Part shown: piece by piece, positions 1 to 8,112 of the stretch
How positions within the stretch are numbered: the stretch's first letter is position 1
How the letters are laid out: every line of letters starts with the position of its first letter
Assembly: GCA_050246915.1 (NCBI GenBank)
Contig: JBFWVD010000008.1
Span: forward strand, 1-64,000
Origin: JBFWVD01 sp050246915
Lineage (GTDB): Bacteria; Actinomycetota; Acidimicrobiia; Acidimicrobiales; Ilumatobacteraceae
Reading direction: 5' to 3'
DNA length: 64,000 bases
Translations under genes and position numbers: made by a program
Notes under the pieces: generated by a model
Database searches by the model: none
What the model was told of the DNA's origin: nothing
The model's input: the letters and a program-made list of their open reading frames with translations, nothing else

Positions 1-565
1 CGATCAGGCCACCGCGCTCGCCTCCGCCGTCATGGCATCGATGCCCGGCGACGCACCCATAGTGGTGAACTCCGCCGGTTGTGGCGCCGCGCTCGTCGAC
101 TACGGCCATCTGCTCGGCACCGCTGAAGCCAAGGCGTTCAGCGCGCGCGTCGTTGACGTGCACACCTGGTTGGCCGATCGCATCGACCGGTTGCCCGCTG
201 CCATTGCTGACGATCGCATCACGCTCGCGGTCCAAGATCCGTGCCACCTTCGCCACGTGCAGAAAGCGCATCTGCCGGTGCGGGCCGTGCTGGCACCGTT
301 CGCGGATCTCATCGAACTCGACGACGAAGGTCTGTGCTGCGGCGCCGGCGGGGCCTACAGCGCGCTGCATCCCGACCTCGCTGAACCGATCCGGGCTCGT
401 AAGGTTGCCTCCATCACCCGAAGCGGAGCGGGCCTGGTGGCCAGCGCCAACCCGGGATGCTCGATGCACCTGGCCGCCGCTGGCGTCGCCACCGTGCATC
501 CCATGACCGTGGTGGCACGAGCGCTGCGCAAAGGCACGCGAGCGCCCGTGACGGCAAAGCACTGA
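1..565 (+). CDS. Fe-S oxidoreductase, GlcF-like, C-terminal part (5' truncated)
   Basis: The reading frame is open from base 2, so the gene begins before the window; 187 residues are visible. They form the tail of a cysteine-rich CCG-domain protein of the glycolate oxidase iron-sulfur subunit / heterodisulfide reductase type. Visible motifs are SAGCGAAL, DPCHLRH, CCGAGGAY and NPGCSMHL, the usual order of the second CCG domain, which binds an Fe-S cluster. Members take electrons from a FAD-linked oxidase partner such as GlcD, but the partner gene is not in view. The family is clear; glycolate as substrate is only a guess. Confidence 0.85.
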   Translation, partial: DQATALASAVMASMPGDAPIVVNSAGCGAALVDYGHLLGTAEAKAFSARVVDVHTWLADRIDRLPAAIADDRITLAVQDPCHLRHVQKAHLPVRAVLAPFADLIELDDEGLCCGAGGAYSALHPDLAEPIRARKVASITRSGAGLVASANPGCSMHLAAAGVATVHPMTVVARALRKGTRAPVTAKH

Positions 566-645
566 TAGCCGAGCAGCGGCAGCCAGGCACTGGCAGCCAG
601 GCACTGGCCGCGACACGGCGCGGCACGATCGAGAGAGGGCGGCAC

Positions 646-849
646 ATGGCCGGGGAGTTCGACGACATCCGTTCACGGCTCACGCAGATCTCCGAGGAGC
701 TGGCCGATCTGGCCATGATCCGTCTGCGTGAATCGATCGACGCCGGCGGCTCTGAGCTTCCCGTCGACGAGCGGCAACTCCACAAGGCTCGTCGGGCCGT
801 GGAGAAGGCCATCGCCGTGCTCTCGGAACGAGACGCCGATCGCGACTGA
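646..849 (+). CDS. Small helical protein of unknown function (67 aa)
   Basis: I chose the ATG at 646, which has a purine-rich GAGAGAGGG about 5 nt upstream, rather than in-frame starts further back inside the preceding gene. The product begins MAGEFDDIRSRL, is charged and probably all alpha-helical with no cysteines or membrane segment, and resembles a short coiled coil. It sits 80 nt after the Fe-S gene and 34 nt before the O-antigen-ligase-like gene, so it may be co-transcribed with either. I do not recognise a family. Confidence 0.6.
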   Translation: MAGEFDDIRSRLTQISEELADLAMIRLRESIDAGGSELPVDERQLHKARRAVEKAIAVLSERDADRD

Positions 850-883
850 ACCGGCAGCACGGCTCCCGAGCCCGCCGGCCTCG

Positions 884-2917
884 ATGATCAGAACACCTTC
901 TCACGCCGATCGGCCGATTGCTCTGGTCGCGTTGGCCGCGCTGCCGATCGTTGCCGTGGCCGCCGTGGACCCGGCCTCGTGGCATCCCTTCGGTCCGCTG
1001 CGCTGGATGCTCATCTCGACCGCGGCCGCCGTCGCCATCGGCGGCGCGGTCATCGGGCCACGCCGATCCCACTGCGCGATCACCATCGCCTGGTGGCCGT
1101 GGATGGCACTGCTCGCGTGGATGGTCGTGTGCGCCACCGCCGGGACCGATCCGCTGGCGGCCTGGATCGGTACCAGCGAGCGACACTTCGGGTGGATCAC
1201 CTGGGCGCTGTGCGCAGGGCTGTTCCTGACCGGGCAACGCTTCGGGCATCGCGCGCTGCCCATGCTCGCCGGGTCGATGACCATCGGCGCCGGGCTGCTC
1301 GGCGCCTGGTCGATCGCCGAGATGGCCGGCGTCGCGCCGGTGGACTCCGCCGGTGACCGTCTCATCGGGCCGTTCGGATCGGCCGCGATGAGCGGAGCGG
1401 CGGCATGCCTCATGACCCCGTTGGCCATCGCGCTCGCCACCGACCGCACCCGGCCCCGCTGGCGCCGCGTCGCGGCTGGACTCGCAGCCGCCGGGGGAGT
1501 GGTGACGCTGCTCGGCAGTGGGGCGCGCGCGGCGTGGCTCGGCGCCATGGTGGCCGTGGCGTGGGCGATGGTGATGCTGTGGCGCAATGGGCACCTCCGC
1601 TCGACAGTTGCCATCGCCGGCGCCGGCATCCGCCGCCGGCGCATCACCATCGCGGCCATGATCGGCGCCGGCCTGTGCGCCCTCGTCGCCCTCGGCGCGG
1701 TGGGTGCGTCAACAGGGGTTGACAACCGGATCACGGACATGTTCGATCGGAGCGAGCCGGGCGGCATCAGTCGCATCGATGACTGGACGGTGGGGTGGTC
1801 GACGCTGATCGACCACCCCATCCTGGGCGTCGGTCCTGAGGGGTATCGCACGGAGGCCGCCGCTCACGTGAGCGCGACGTACGAGCGTCGCCACGGCCGG
1901 GCGGTCATGATCGACCGGGCGCACTCCGGCCCGTTGGACATCGCCCTCGTGGTTGGCGTCCCTGGGCTGCTCCTATTCGGAGCATTGGTGATGATCGTCG
2001 CCCGAGCGATCATCGCTCGATTCCCGTCGATGCAACGCCACCGGCAGGGATGTACGTCGGCAGCGATCCCGCGCTCGACCCTCGTCATGTTCGCCGCCGT
2101 CGCGTCGCTCATCGCCTATGGCGCGCAACAGTTGTTGCTCTTCCCCCTGGCGGAGCTCGACCCGGTTGCATGGTCCCTGGCTGGAGCGGTGGTCGGAGCA
2201 CTGACCAACGAATCGCTCACCCCGATCAGCGATCGCCGTCGCCGACCCACCTCGATCCTCGCTACCAGCACGGTCGTCGTGATCGCGTCGGGTGTACTGA
2301 CGATCGGCATGTTCGGTGTGGTTGCCGACCGACAGGCCCAGTCAGCGCTCGACGCGCTCGGTGATCTCCGTATCGCCGACGCGCAGCATCGAGCTGCCGA
2401 GGCCGCCGATCTCCGCCCGGATGTGATCGTGCTGCAGTTGCTCGAATCACGCGCCTGGGCGGCGGGCTCCAGTGACGATGAGCTCCGACGTGCGGTTGAA
2501 GCGGCCGAACGCGCCGCACGGCTGTCATCACGCGACCCTGCGGTGGCCGCCGAAGTGGCGCGGACGCGTTCCCGATTGGCAGCCTCCACACGCCGACCGG
2601 CCGACATCGCCGCCGCCGACGACCAATGGCAATTCGTGTTGACACTCGATCCGCACAACGCGGCGTTGCTCGCCGACCGGGGCCGCTTCGCCGCCGAGTT
2701 CGGCGATGCGGTCAACGCCGTGCGGTTCCTCACCGAGGCCGCCGATCTCGCGCCCCGCGATCCGGAGCCGCTGATCGACCTGGCCCGCATCGCCATCGCC
2801 AGCGGCCGCCGCGACGAGGCAATCACGTTGGCCCGTGCCGCCGAGACCCGAGCTGCGAGTGATCGCTCCGTTCTGCAATTGCTGGTCGACCTCGAACTGA
2901 CGCCGCTCGAGCGATGA
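884..2917 (+). CDS. O-antigen ligase-like membrane protein with C-terminal TPR-like region
   Basis: This is a 677-residue polytopic membrane protein. Hydrophobic segments fill roughly residues 10-480, including a Wzy_C-type stretch with GVGPEGYR and then HSGPLDIALVVGVPGLLLF, which resembles the conserved loop of O-antigen ligases and polymerases. The last ~170 residues are soluble and alanine-rich with TPR-like helix pairs (AAEAADLRPD, LTLDPHNAALLADRG, AADLAPRDPEPLIDLARIA). A role in surface glycan ligation or polymerisation is inferred. I chose the ATG at 884; the frame is open further upstream, but that part overlaps the small gene before it and reads as non-coding. Three copies of the CAAY-N4-RTTG palindrome lie in this gene. 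Confidence 0.75.
   Translation: MIRTPSHADRPIALVALAALPIVAVAAVDPASWHPFGPLRWMLISTAAAVAIGGAVIGPRRSHCAITIAWWPWMALLAWMVVCATAGTDPLAAWIGTSERHFGWITWALCAGLFLTGQRFGHRALPMLAGSMTIGAGLLGAWSIAEMAGVAPVDSAGDRLIGPFGSAAMSGAAACLMTPLAIALATDRTRPRWRRVAAGLAAAGGVVTLLGSGARAAWLGAMVAVAWAMVMLWRNGHLRSTVAIAGAGIRRRRITIAAMIGAGLCALVALGAVGASTGVDNRITDMFDRSEPGGISRIDDWTVGWSTLIDHPILGVGPEGYRTEAAAHVSATYERRHGRAVMIDRAHSGPLDIALVVGVPGLLLFGALVMIVARAIIARFPSMQRHRQGCTSAAIPRSTLVMFAAVASLIAYGAQQLLLFPLAELDPVAWSLAGAVVGALTNESLTPISDRRRRPTSILATSTVVVIASGVLTIGMFGVVADRQAQSALDALGDLRIADAQHRAAEAADLRPDVIVLQLLESRAWAAGSSDDELRRAVEAAERAARLSSRDPAVAAEVARTRSRLAASTRRPADIAAADDQWQFVLTLDPHNAALLADRGRFAAEFGDAVNAVRFLTEAADLAPRDPEPLIDLARIAIASGRRDEAITLARAAETRAASDRSVLQLLVDLELTPLER
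1708..1723. repeat. Perfect GTCAAC-N4-GTTGAC palindrome (site 1 of 4)
   Basis: Arms GTCAAC and GTTGAC are exact complements around AGGG, inside the O-antigen-ligase-like gene, where they code for Ser-Thr-Gly-Val-Asp using TCA and GTT codons. Confidence 0.85.
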
Positions 2918-2966
2918 TCCGCACATTTCCGCATCCGATCGGGAACGCTGGAGAGGTGCCGGGCGT

Positions 2967-3539
2967 GTGTGGTTCGTGGATGTCACAACCATCAACCACC
3001 CATCACCGGCGTTGGTGCCGCTGTACGTGCCGAGAGCGCACGGCATGAGCGGTCAACCGATCGATGGTGGGTTCACCGCCTTCTACCGCGCCGAGCACAG
3101 CTCGATCGCCCGAGCCCTGGCGGTGACGCTGGGCGACGCCGATCTCGCCGCCGAGGCGGTTGATGAGGCCATGGCCCGGGCCTATGCCAACTGGTCCAAG
3201 GTGCAGCAGATGGAGCGACCCGCCGGTTGGGTCTACCGCGTGGCCCTCAACTGGTCCCGATCCGTCCTTCGCCGGCGCCGGACCGCTCGCAAGGTCGCCC
3301 ATCACATCGACATCACCGAGCAACCGAACATCGGTGATCCGGCTGTTGCCGCGGCGCTCCTCGAACTGAAGGTCGAGTTCCGCTCCGTGGTGGTGTGCCG
3401 GCACGTCTTCGGATGGTCGGAAGAAGAAACCGCCAACGCCCTCGACATACCGATCGGCACGGTCAAGAGCCGCCTGTCGCGCGCCAACCGTCAGCTCAGC
3501 CAACGCCTCGCTCACCTCGATCCACGGAGCCCCTCATGA
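2967..3539 (+). CDS. ECF-type RNA polymerase sigma factor
   Basis: The protein has 190 residues. Region 2 is visible around FTAFYRAEHSSIARALAVTLGD and AGWVYRVALNWSRSVLRRRR, and region 4 carries the helix-turn-helix WSEEETANALDIPIGTVKSR. Regions 1 and 3 are absent, as in extracytoplasmic-function sigma factors. The GTG at 2967 has a good ribosome site (GGAGAGG at 2950-2956); an ATG at 3045 is an alternative that would remove 26 non-conserved residues. The stop overlaps the next start as ATGA, so the two are translationally coupled and the next gene is probably its membrane partner or regulator. Confidence 0.9.
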   Translation: MWFVDVTTINHPSPALVPLYVPRAHGMSGQPIDGGFTAFYRAEHSSIARALAVTLGDADLAAEAVDEAMARAYANWSKVQQMERPAGWVYRVALNWSRSVLRRRRTARKVAHHIDITEQPNIGDPAVAAALLELKVEFRSVVVCRHVFGWSEEETANALDIPIGTVKSRLSRANRQLSQRLAHLDPRSPS

Positions 3540-5713
3540 ACGATCATCTCGACCTCGACGAACTCGAGAACCGTCTCGGGCGCCATCTGCGCACCGAGGC
3601 CAACCGCGTTGCCATCGCCCCGGGCTCCCCGGCGCGGGCGATCGGGCTCGCTCATCGCCATCGCCGGCGCCGCAACAGCGCCCTCGCCCTCAGCTCGGTG
3701 GCTGCGCTGGCCGCAGTGTCGATCACCACCGTGCGGGTCCTCGATGATTCCCGAGGCCAACGTGTGGTCGCCGGTAGCGACGCCGGGCGCGCCGAGCTGG
3801 TGAACGGCGATCTGACCTGGACCACCAGCCCGGCCCCAGTGGGGCTTGGCTACGGGTGGAGCACGGCGCGAGACGGCGACACCCTCTACGCGCTCTCCAC
3901 GGAGCCGGGCAAGCAGGCCAACTTCGAGCAGCCGGCGGTGAAGATGCTGTACCGCAGCACCGACGGCCGCACCTGGGAACCCTCGGCCCTCCCCGCCGAT
4001 CTGTCGGTCAACTCGCTGGCCGCCAACAGCGGCAATCTGTACGCCGTCGGCACAGCACCGTCGACGAAGTCCAGTGCGGACGATCTGCCCGACGCCGGCG
4101 AGCCTGTGGTGGCCACGTCCGTCGACGGTGGTCGCTCGTGGACCCGGTCCACCCTCCCGGTCGATCTGACGAAGCTGCAGAGCACCGGCGGCGCCCCGTA
4201 CGTGTTCACCCAGATCGCCGCCGGGCCGTCCGGAGTCGTGGCAATGGTGAGTACGGGCGGGCAGGTCAATTCCGTCCGGCTGCTGCCGGCGGGCGTCGAC
4301 TACTCCTGGGGCTGGCGTGCCGACGCCGACGGGATCACCGTCGGTGATCGTCCGAGCGACGCAGAGCTCGAGGCGCTCAAGGCCCAGCTGTGCGAACCGG
4401 AGGCAGAGTTCATCGTCAGCGACACCCAGAACTCGATGGGTGGACACCTCAGCTGTGAGTACAGCGATGAAGATGCGCCGCCGATGGAGTGGGATCCGTC
4501 CGTGATCAATCCGGCGACAGGAACGCTGTATTCGTGGGCATCGCTCGGCGTGGACGTCGACACAGCTGCACTCCTCAGCGGGGCGACCATCGCCTTCCAC
4601 TCCAGCGACGGAACCGACTTCCGGCGCACGGGAACGATCGCCACGGGCAACAGTGCCAACGTGCAGGGGATGACCGCCTTGGGCAACGGCTTCGTGGCGG
4701 CGCTGGCGCACTTCTCGTTGAGTGCCAACAGCGTCGAGATGCTGTGGTCGCCCGATGGTTCGAACTGGTCGACCGCCAGCACGCTCGACCTCGGCAACGG
4801 TTGGCCGTTCACCCTCACCGAGAGCAACGGTGTCGCAGTGCTCATCGCTCAGGACACCAACGGTGTTCTCACGTCGCACACCTCCACCGATGGCACGACG
4901 TGGACGTCGACCGACCTGACCGGCCTTCTCGATCTGCAGCGTGGCGCTCGCGTGTACGTGGAGAATGTGGGATCAGGTCCGCTCGGCCTGGTCATCGCCG
5001 TGGGTCAAGAGATCGACGACGTCGCGGCGGCTGGTGGGGTGAGCTTCACCAAGAACGGCATCACCGTCCGACTCGAGAACCGCACCGGGACCGCCTCGAT
5101 CCTCGATGCCGACGGTTCGGTCATCGCCACCACCACCAACATCTGGTATCCCACTGACACCCGAAGGATCCGCCTCGGTGCGGTCGGCGACTTCAAGCGC
5201 CCTCAGGATCGTGAGATCGTGTCGGCCGACGGCACGGTGCTCGCCGTCATCACCGACGACGATCTGAACGCTGCGCTCGGATTGCCCGCACGCGGCGAGG
5301 TCCCCCCTGCTGCCACCTCGATCGCTCCGACCGCAGAGGGAGCACGACAGGCGGCCACTGCGGCGGTTGCCGGCAGCGATGCGACCGTCAACGGATCGGC
5401 CAACGGCGTCGTGGCGACCACCGCACAGATCGGGTCTTCGAGCGGCAACGTCGCCATTGCCGCCACGGCGGACACCTTCGCCGTCGAGCCGATCTCGGGC
5501 ACCGTCTTCGCTGACACCCCGTCTGACATCACCACGACGCACGTGTTGCTGCACACCACCGATGGTCAGCGCTGGTCGAAGGTGGCCGCAGCCGACATCG
5601 CCGGCAAGGACATCAGTTACATCGGCAACATCTCGGTGACCGGCGATCGGATCATCGTGCGAGCCACGACCGGCGCCGACTCGGTTCTCCTGGTGGGCAC
5701 GCCGAAGCAATAG
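3536..5713 (+). CDS. Single-pass membrane protein with Asp-box repeats, putative sigma-factor partner
   Basis: The protein has 725 residues. The first ~40 are cytoplasmic and charged, then comes a basic HRHRRRR stretch and one hydrophobic segment (ALALSSVAALAAVSITTV), and the rest should be outside. The exterior carries at least six Asp-box/BNR-like repeats of the form S-x-DG-x-x-W: STDGRTWEPS, SVDGGRSWTRS, SSDGTDFRRTG, SPDGSNWSTAS, STDGTTWTSTD and TTDGQRWSKVA, as in beta-propeller sialidases. The start overlaps the sigma-factor stop. I see no zinc anti-sigma motif (HxxxCxxC), so an anti-sigma role for the short N-terminus is inferred from position. There are no obvious catalytic residues of a sialidase. 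Confidence 0.75.
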   Translation: MNDHLDLDELENRLGRHLRTEANRVAIAPGSPARAIGLAHRHRRRRNSALALSSVAALAAVSITTVRVLDDSRGQRVVAGSDAGRAELVNGDLTWTTSPAPVGLGYGWSTARDGDTLYALSTEPGKQANFEQPAVKMLYRSTDGRTWEPSALPADLSVNSLAANSGNLYAVGTAPSTKSSADDLPDAGEPVVATSVDGGRSWTRSTLPVDLTKLQSTGGAPYVFTQIAAGPSGVVAMVSTGGQVNSVRLLPAGVDYSWGWRADADGITVGDRPSDAELEALKAQLCEPEAEFIVSDTQNSMGGHLSCEYSDEDAPPMEWDPSVINPATGTLYSWASLGVDVDTAALLSGATIAFHSSDGTDFRRTGTIATGNSANVQGMTALGNGFVAALAHFSLSANSVEMLWSPDGSNWSTASTLDLGNGWPFTLTESNGVAVLIAQDTNGVLTSHTSTDGTTWTSTDLTGLLDLQRGARVYVENVGSGPLGLVIAVGQEIDDVAAAGGVSFTKNGITVRLENRTGTASILDADGSVIATTTNIWYPTDTRRIRLGAVGDFKRPQDREIVSADGTVLAVITDDDLNAALGLPARGEVPPAATSIAPTAEGARQAATAAVAGSDATVNGSANGVVATTAQIGSSSGNVAIAATADTFAVEPISGTVFADTPSDITTTHVLLHTTDGQRWSKVAAADIAGKDISYIGNISVTGDRIIVRATTGADSVLLVGTPKQ

Positions 5714-5767
5714 CGAACGAACACCTACGACGAGACGCGCATCATCGACCGGTTCGACCCGTTGGCA

Positions 5768-6811
5768 TCAGTCCAACGCGTTGAGCCGGTCGATGAGCTG
5801 TCGGAGCCCAGCGGCCTTGCGAGGGTCGAGCACCAGGGCCAACCGGGGGAGATCCAACTTGTCGGCGTCGGATCGCTCAGCCCGGGTGGGTCCGGTCGGC
5901 TCGATGACACCTCGCACGCACAGATGGGCGAACTCGGTGTTGAGCAACTCCAATTGCGCGGAATCGGGGAGGCGCTTCACCCGCAGGATGAGCCGATCGC
6001 CGACCCAGCGCAGCGAATCGAAGTTGGACGTGAACCGACAGATCTCGTCAACTGCCGTTGACACATCATCGGTGACGAGGAACAGGTCGAGATCGTCGGC
6101 GTTGATGAACCCTCGCCCCACCAGCTCGTCGCGGATCACCTGTGCCCAATTCGACCAGTAGGTCGACCCGGGGGTGTCGAGGAACACGATCGGCACAGGA
6201 GCGCCCTTGCCGGTCTGGGTCAACGTCAGCAGCTCGAACGTCTCGTCCAACGTCCCGAACCCACCGGGTAAGCACACGAACGCGTTCGACTCCTTGATGA
6301 GCATGAGTTTGCGGGTGAAGAAGTACTTCATCGACACGAGCTTGGAGTCGCCGGCGATCACCGAGTTGGCCCCACTCTCCCAGGGCAGGCGGATCGTCAC
6401 GCCGATCGAACGATCGACTCCGGCGCCTTCGGTGGCGGCCTGCATGAGCCCAGGGCCTGCTCCGGTGATCACCATCCACCCGTCGTCGGCCAACTGAGAG
6501 GCCGCCTGTTGCGCCTGCGCGTAGAGCGCATCGTGAGCGGCCACGCGCGCCGAGCCGAACACCGTCACCTTCGGCAGATGTCGATAGGGACGGAACATGG
6601 CGAACGCCTCGCGCATCTCGGCCAGCGCGGCAGAGATGATCTTGAGGTCCAACTCGTCGCCGCCGTCACCGGCGAGGTTGAGCCCCGTGGCGACGATCTC
6701 GGCGAGCAGCGAACGGTTGGTGGTGACACCGCGGTCATCGAGCAGTCGTGCGATATCCGTTCGCTCGGCGTCGCTCAACTCGTCGATCTGTCGGGTCGGC
6801 CGCAGCTCCAT
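5768..6811 (-). CDS. LOG-family (TIGR00730-type) Rossmann-fold nucleotide hydrolase-like protein
   Basis: The protein has 347 residues. The core shows the LOG signatures: VFGSARV near residue 107, GAGPGLMQAATEGAG, and LPGGFGTLDETFELLTLTQTGK (the PGGxGTxxE motif). LOG proteins cleave nucleoside 5'-monophosphates to free base plus ribose 5-phosphate, and many were once mis-named lysine decarboxylases. Here there is an N-terminal extension of about 100 residues and a C-terminal tail of about 70. The start codon overlaps the transaldolase stop (TGATG at 6809-6813), so they form a two-gene operon; ribose 5-phosphate release would fit next to a pentose-phosphate gene. The substrate is unknown. One perfect GTCAAC-N4-GTTGAC site lies inside. 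Confidence 0.85.
   Translation of the reverse strand: MELRPTRQIDELSDAERTDIARLLDDRGVTTNRSLLAEIVATGLNLAGDGGDELDLKIISAALAEMREAFAMFRPYRHLPKVTVFGSARVAAHDALYAQAQQAASQLADDGWMVITGAGPGLMQAATEGAGVDRSIGVTIRLPWESGANSVIAGDSKLVSMKYFFTRKLMLIKESNAFVCLPGGFGTLDETFELLTLTQTGKGAPVPIVFLDTPGSTYWSNWAQVIRDELVGRGFINADDLDLFLVTDDVSTAVDEICRFTSNFDSLRWVGDRLILRVKRLPDSAQLELLNTEFAHLCVRGVIEPTGPTRAERSDADKLDLPRLALVLDPRKAAGLRQLIDRLNALD
6047..6062. repeat. Perfect GTCAAC-N4-GTTGAC palindrome (site 2 of 4)
   Basis: Spacer TGCC. Inside the LOG-family gene, coding (minus strand) for Ser-Thr-Ala-Val-Asp. Confidence 0.85.
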
Positions 6812-7929
6812 CAGCGCGAGCGGAGCTCGTCGGCCTTGGTGCCCAATGCGTCGAGCAACTCATCGAAGCTCTTGGAGAACGCGCTGACCCCTTCGGTTTC
6901 CAGTTGCGTCGCCACATCGTCGAGATCGATCCCGACCTCGGTGAGCGCAGCCCACACCGCCTTGGCGTCGGCGACGCCGGCGTCGACCGTGCGAGCGAGC
7001 GTCCCATGATCGGCGAAGGCCTCGAGTGTGGCATCGGGCAACGTGTTGACGGTGTGGGGTCCGATCAACTCATCGACGTACAGCGTGTCTCGATAGGCCG
7101 GGTTCTTGGTACTGGTGGACGCCCACAGGGGTCGCTGCACGCGCGCGCCCCGCTCGGCCAGCGCCCGCCATCGGGGGCCCGAGAACACGTCCTCGAACAG
7201 CTGATAGGCCAACTTGCCCTGCGCAACGGCGGCCTTGCCCCGCAAGGCCAACGCCTCCGGGGTTCCAATGGCATCGAGACGGCGATCGATCTCGGTGTCG
7301 ACGCGGCTGATGAAGAAGCTGGCCACGCTGGCGACCTTGGACAGATCGGCATCGGGATCCTTGGCCAGACGCTCGAGCCCACGTACGTACGCCTCCATGA
7401 CCTTGGCGTGGCGATCGAGGCTGAAGATGAGCGTCACGTTGATGCTGCGTCCCTCGGCGATCATCTGCTCGATGGCGGGGAGTCCCTCGATGGTGGCCGG
7501 GATCTTCACCATCAGGTTCGGTCGATCGATGGTGGTGTGCAAGTGACGCGCCGCTCGCTCGGTGCCTTCGCCGTCGCGGGCGAGGCCGGGCGACACCTCC
7601 ACCGACACGTAACCATCGACGCCATGGCTCGCCGTGTGTACCGGTGCGAACACATCGAGCGCACCGATGATGTCCTTGGTGACCAGCGCCCAGTATGCGT
7701 CCTCGACCGCAATGTCATCGCCGATGAGTTCGCCGAACTGAGCGTCGTAGTCGGGAGACCCTTGGATGGCCTTCTGGAAGATCGACGGGTTCGAGGTGAG
7801 ACCGCGCACACCGCGATCGCGCATCTTGGCGAGCTCACCGGAGGTGATGAACCCGCGTCGGAGATTGTCGAGCCACGGGCTCTGACCTTGCTCGGTGTAC
7901 AGCCGGACGAGACGATCGTTGTGCGCCAT
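6811..7929 (-). CDS. tal: Transaldolase
   Basis: The 372-residue protein is the length of the actinobacterial transaldolase class. It shows RGLTSNPSIFQKAI near the N-terminus, NLMVKIPAT with the Schiff-base lysine, VTLIFSLDRH, and SFFISRVDTEID. It moves a three-carbon unit from sedoheptulose 7-phosphate to glyceraldehyde 3-phosphate in the non-oxidative pentose-phosphate pathway. The ATG at 7927-7929 begins MAHNDRLVRLY. The downstream LOG gene overlaps its stop codon. In many actinobacteria tal sits beside tkt and zwf; here tkt is 3 kb away and zwf is 27 kb away. Confidence 0.95.
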   Translation of the reverse strand: MAHNDRLVRLYTEQGQSPWLDNLRRGFITSGELAKMRDRGVRGLTSNPSIFQKAIQGSPDYDAQFGELIGDDIAVEDAYWALVTKDIIGALDVFAPVHTASHGVDGYVSVEVSPGLARDGEGTERAARHLHTTIDRPNLMVKIPATIEGLPAIEQMIAEGRSINVTLIFSLDRHAKVMEAYVRGLERLAKDPDADLSKVASVASFFISRVDTEIDRRLDAIGTPEALALRGKAAVAQGKLAYQLFEDVFSGPRWRALAERGARVQRPLWASTSTKNPAYRDTLYVDELIGPHTVNTLPDATLEAFADHGTLARTVDAGVADAKAVWAALTEVGIDLDDVATQLETEGVSAFSKSFDELLDALGTKADELRSR

Positions 7930-8112
7930 GGCACGAGCCTATGGCCCTGGGGCACTGGGCCAGACGACGCGAGCCAGACGACGCGAGACCACGCAGCGTG
8001 AACCACAAGTCGCGCTCAAGTGGGTTCCCATGACCCGATCGTGTGTTTAGGGTGGACGGCAGCGGGCACATACGCGATGGGCGGCTTCCATGCGCCCGTC
8101 ACGGAGGTGCAC

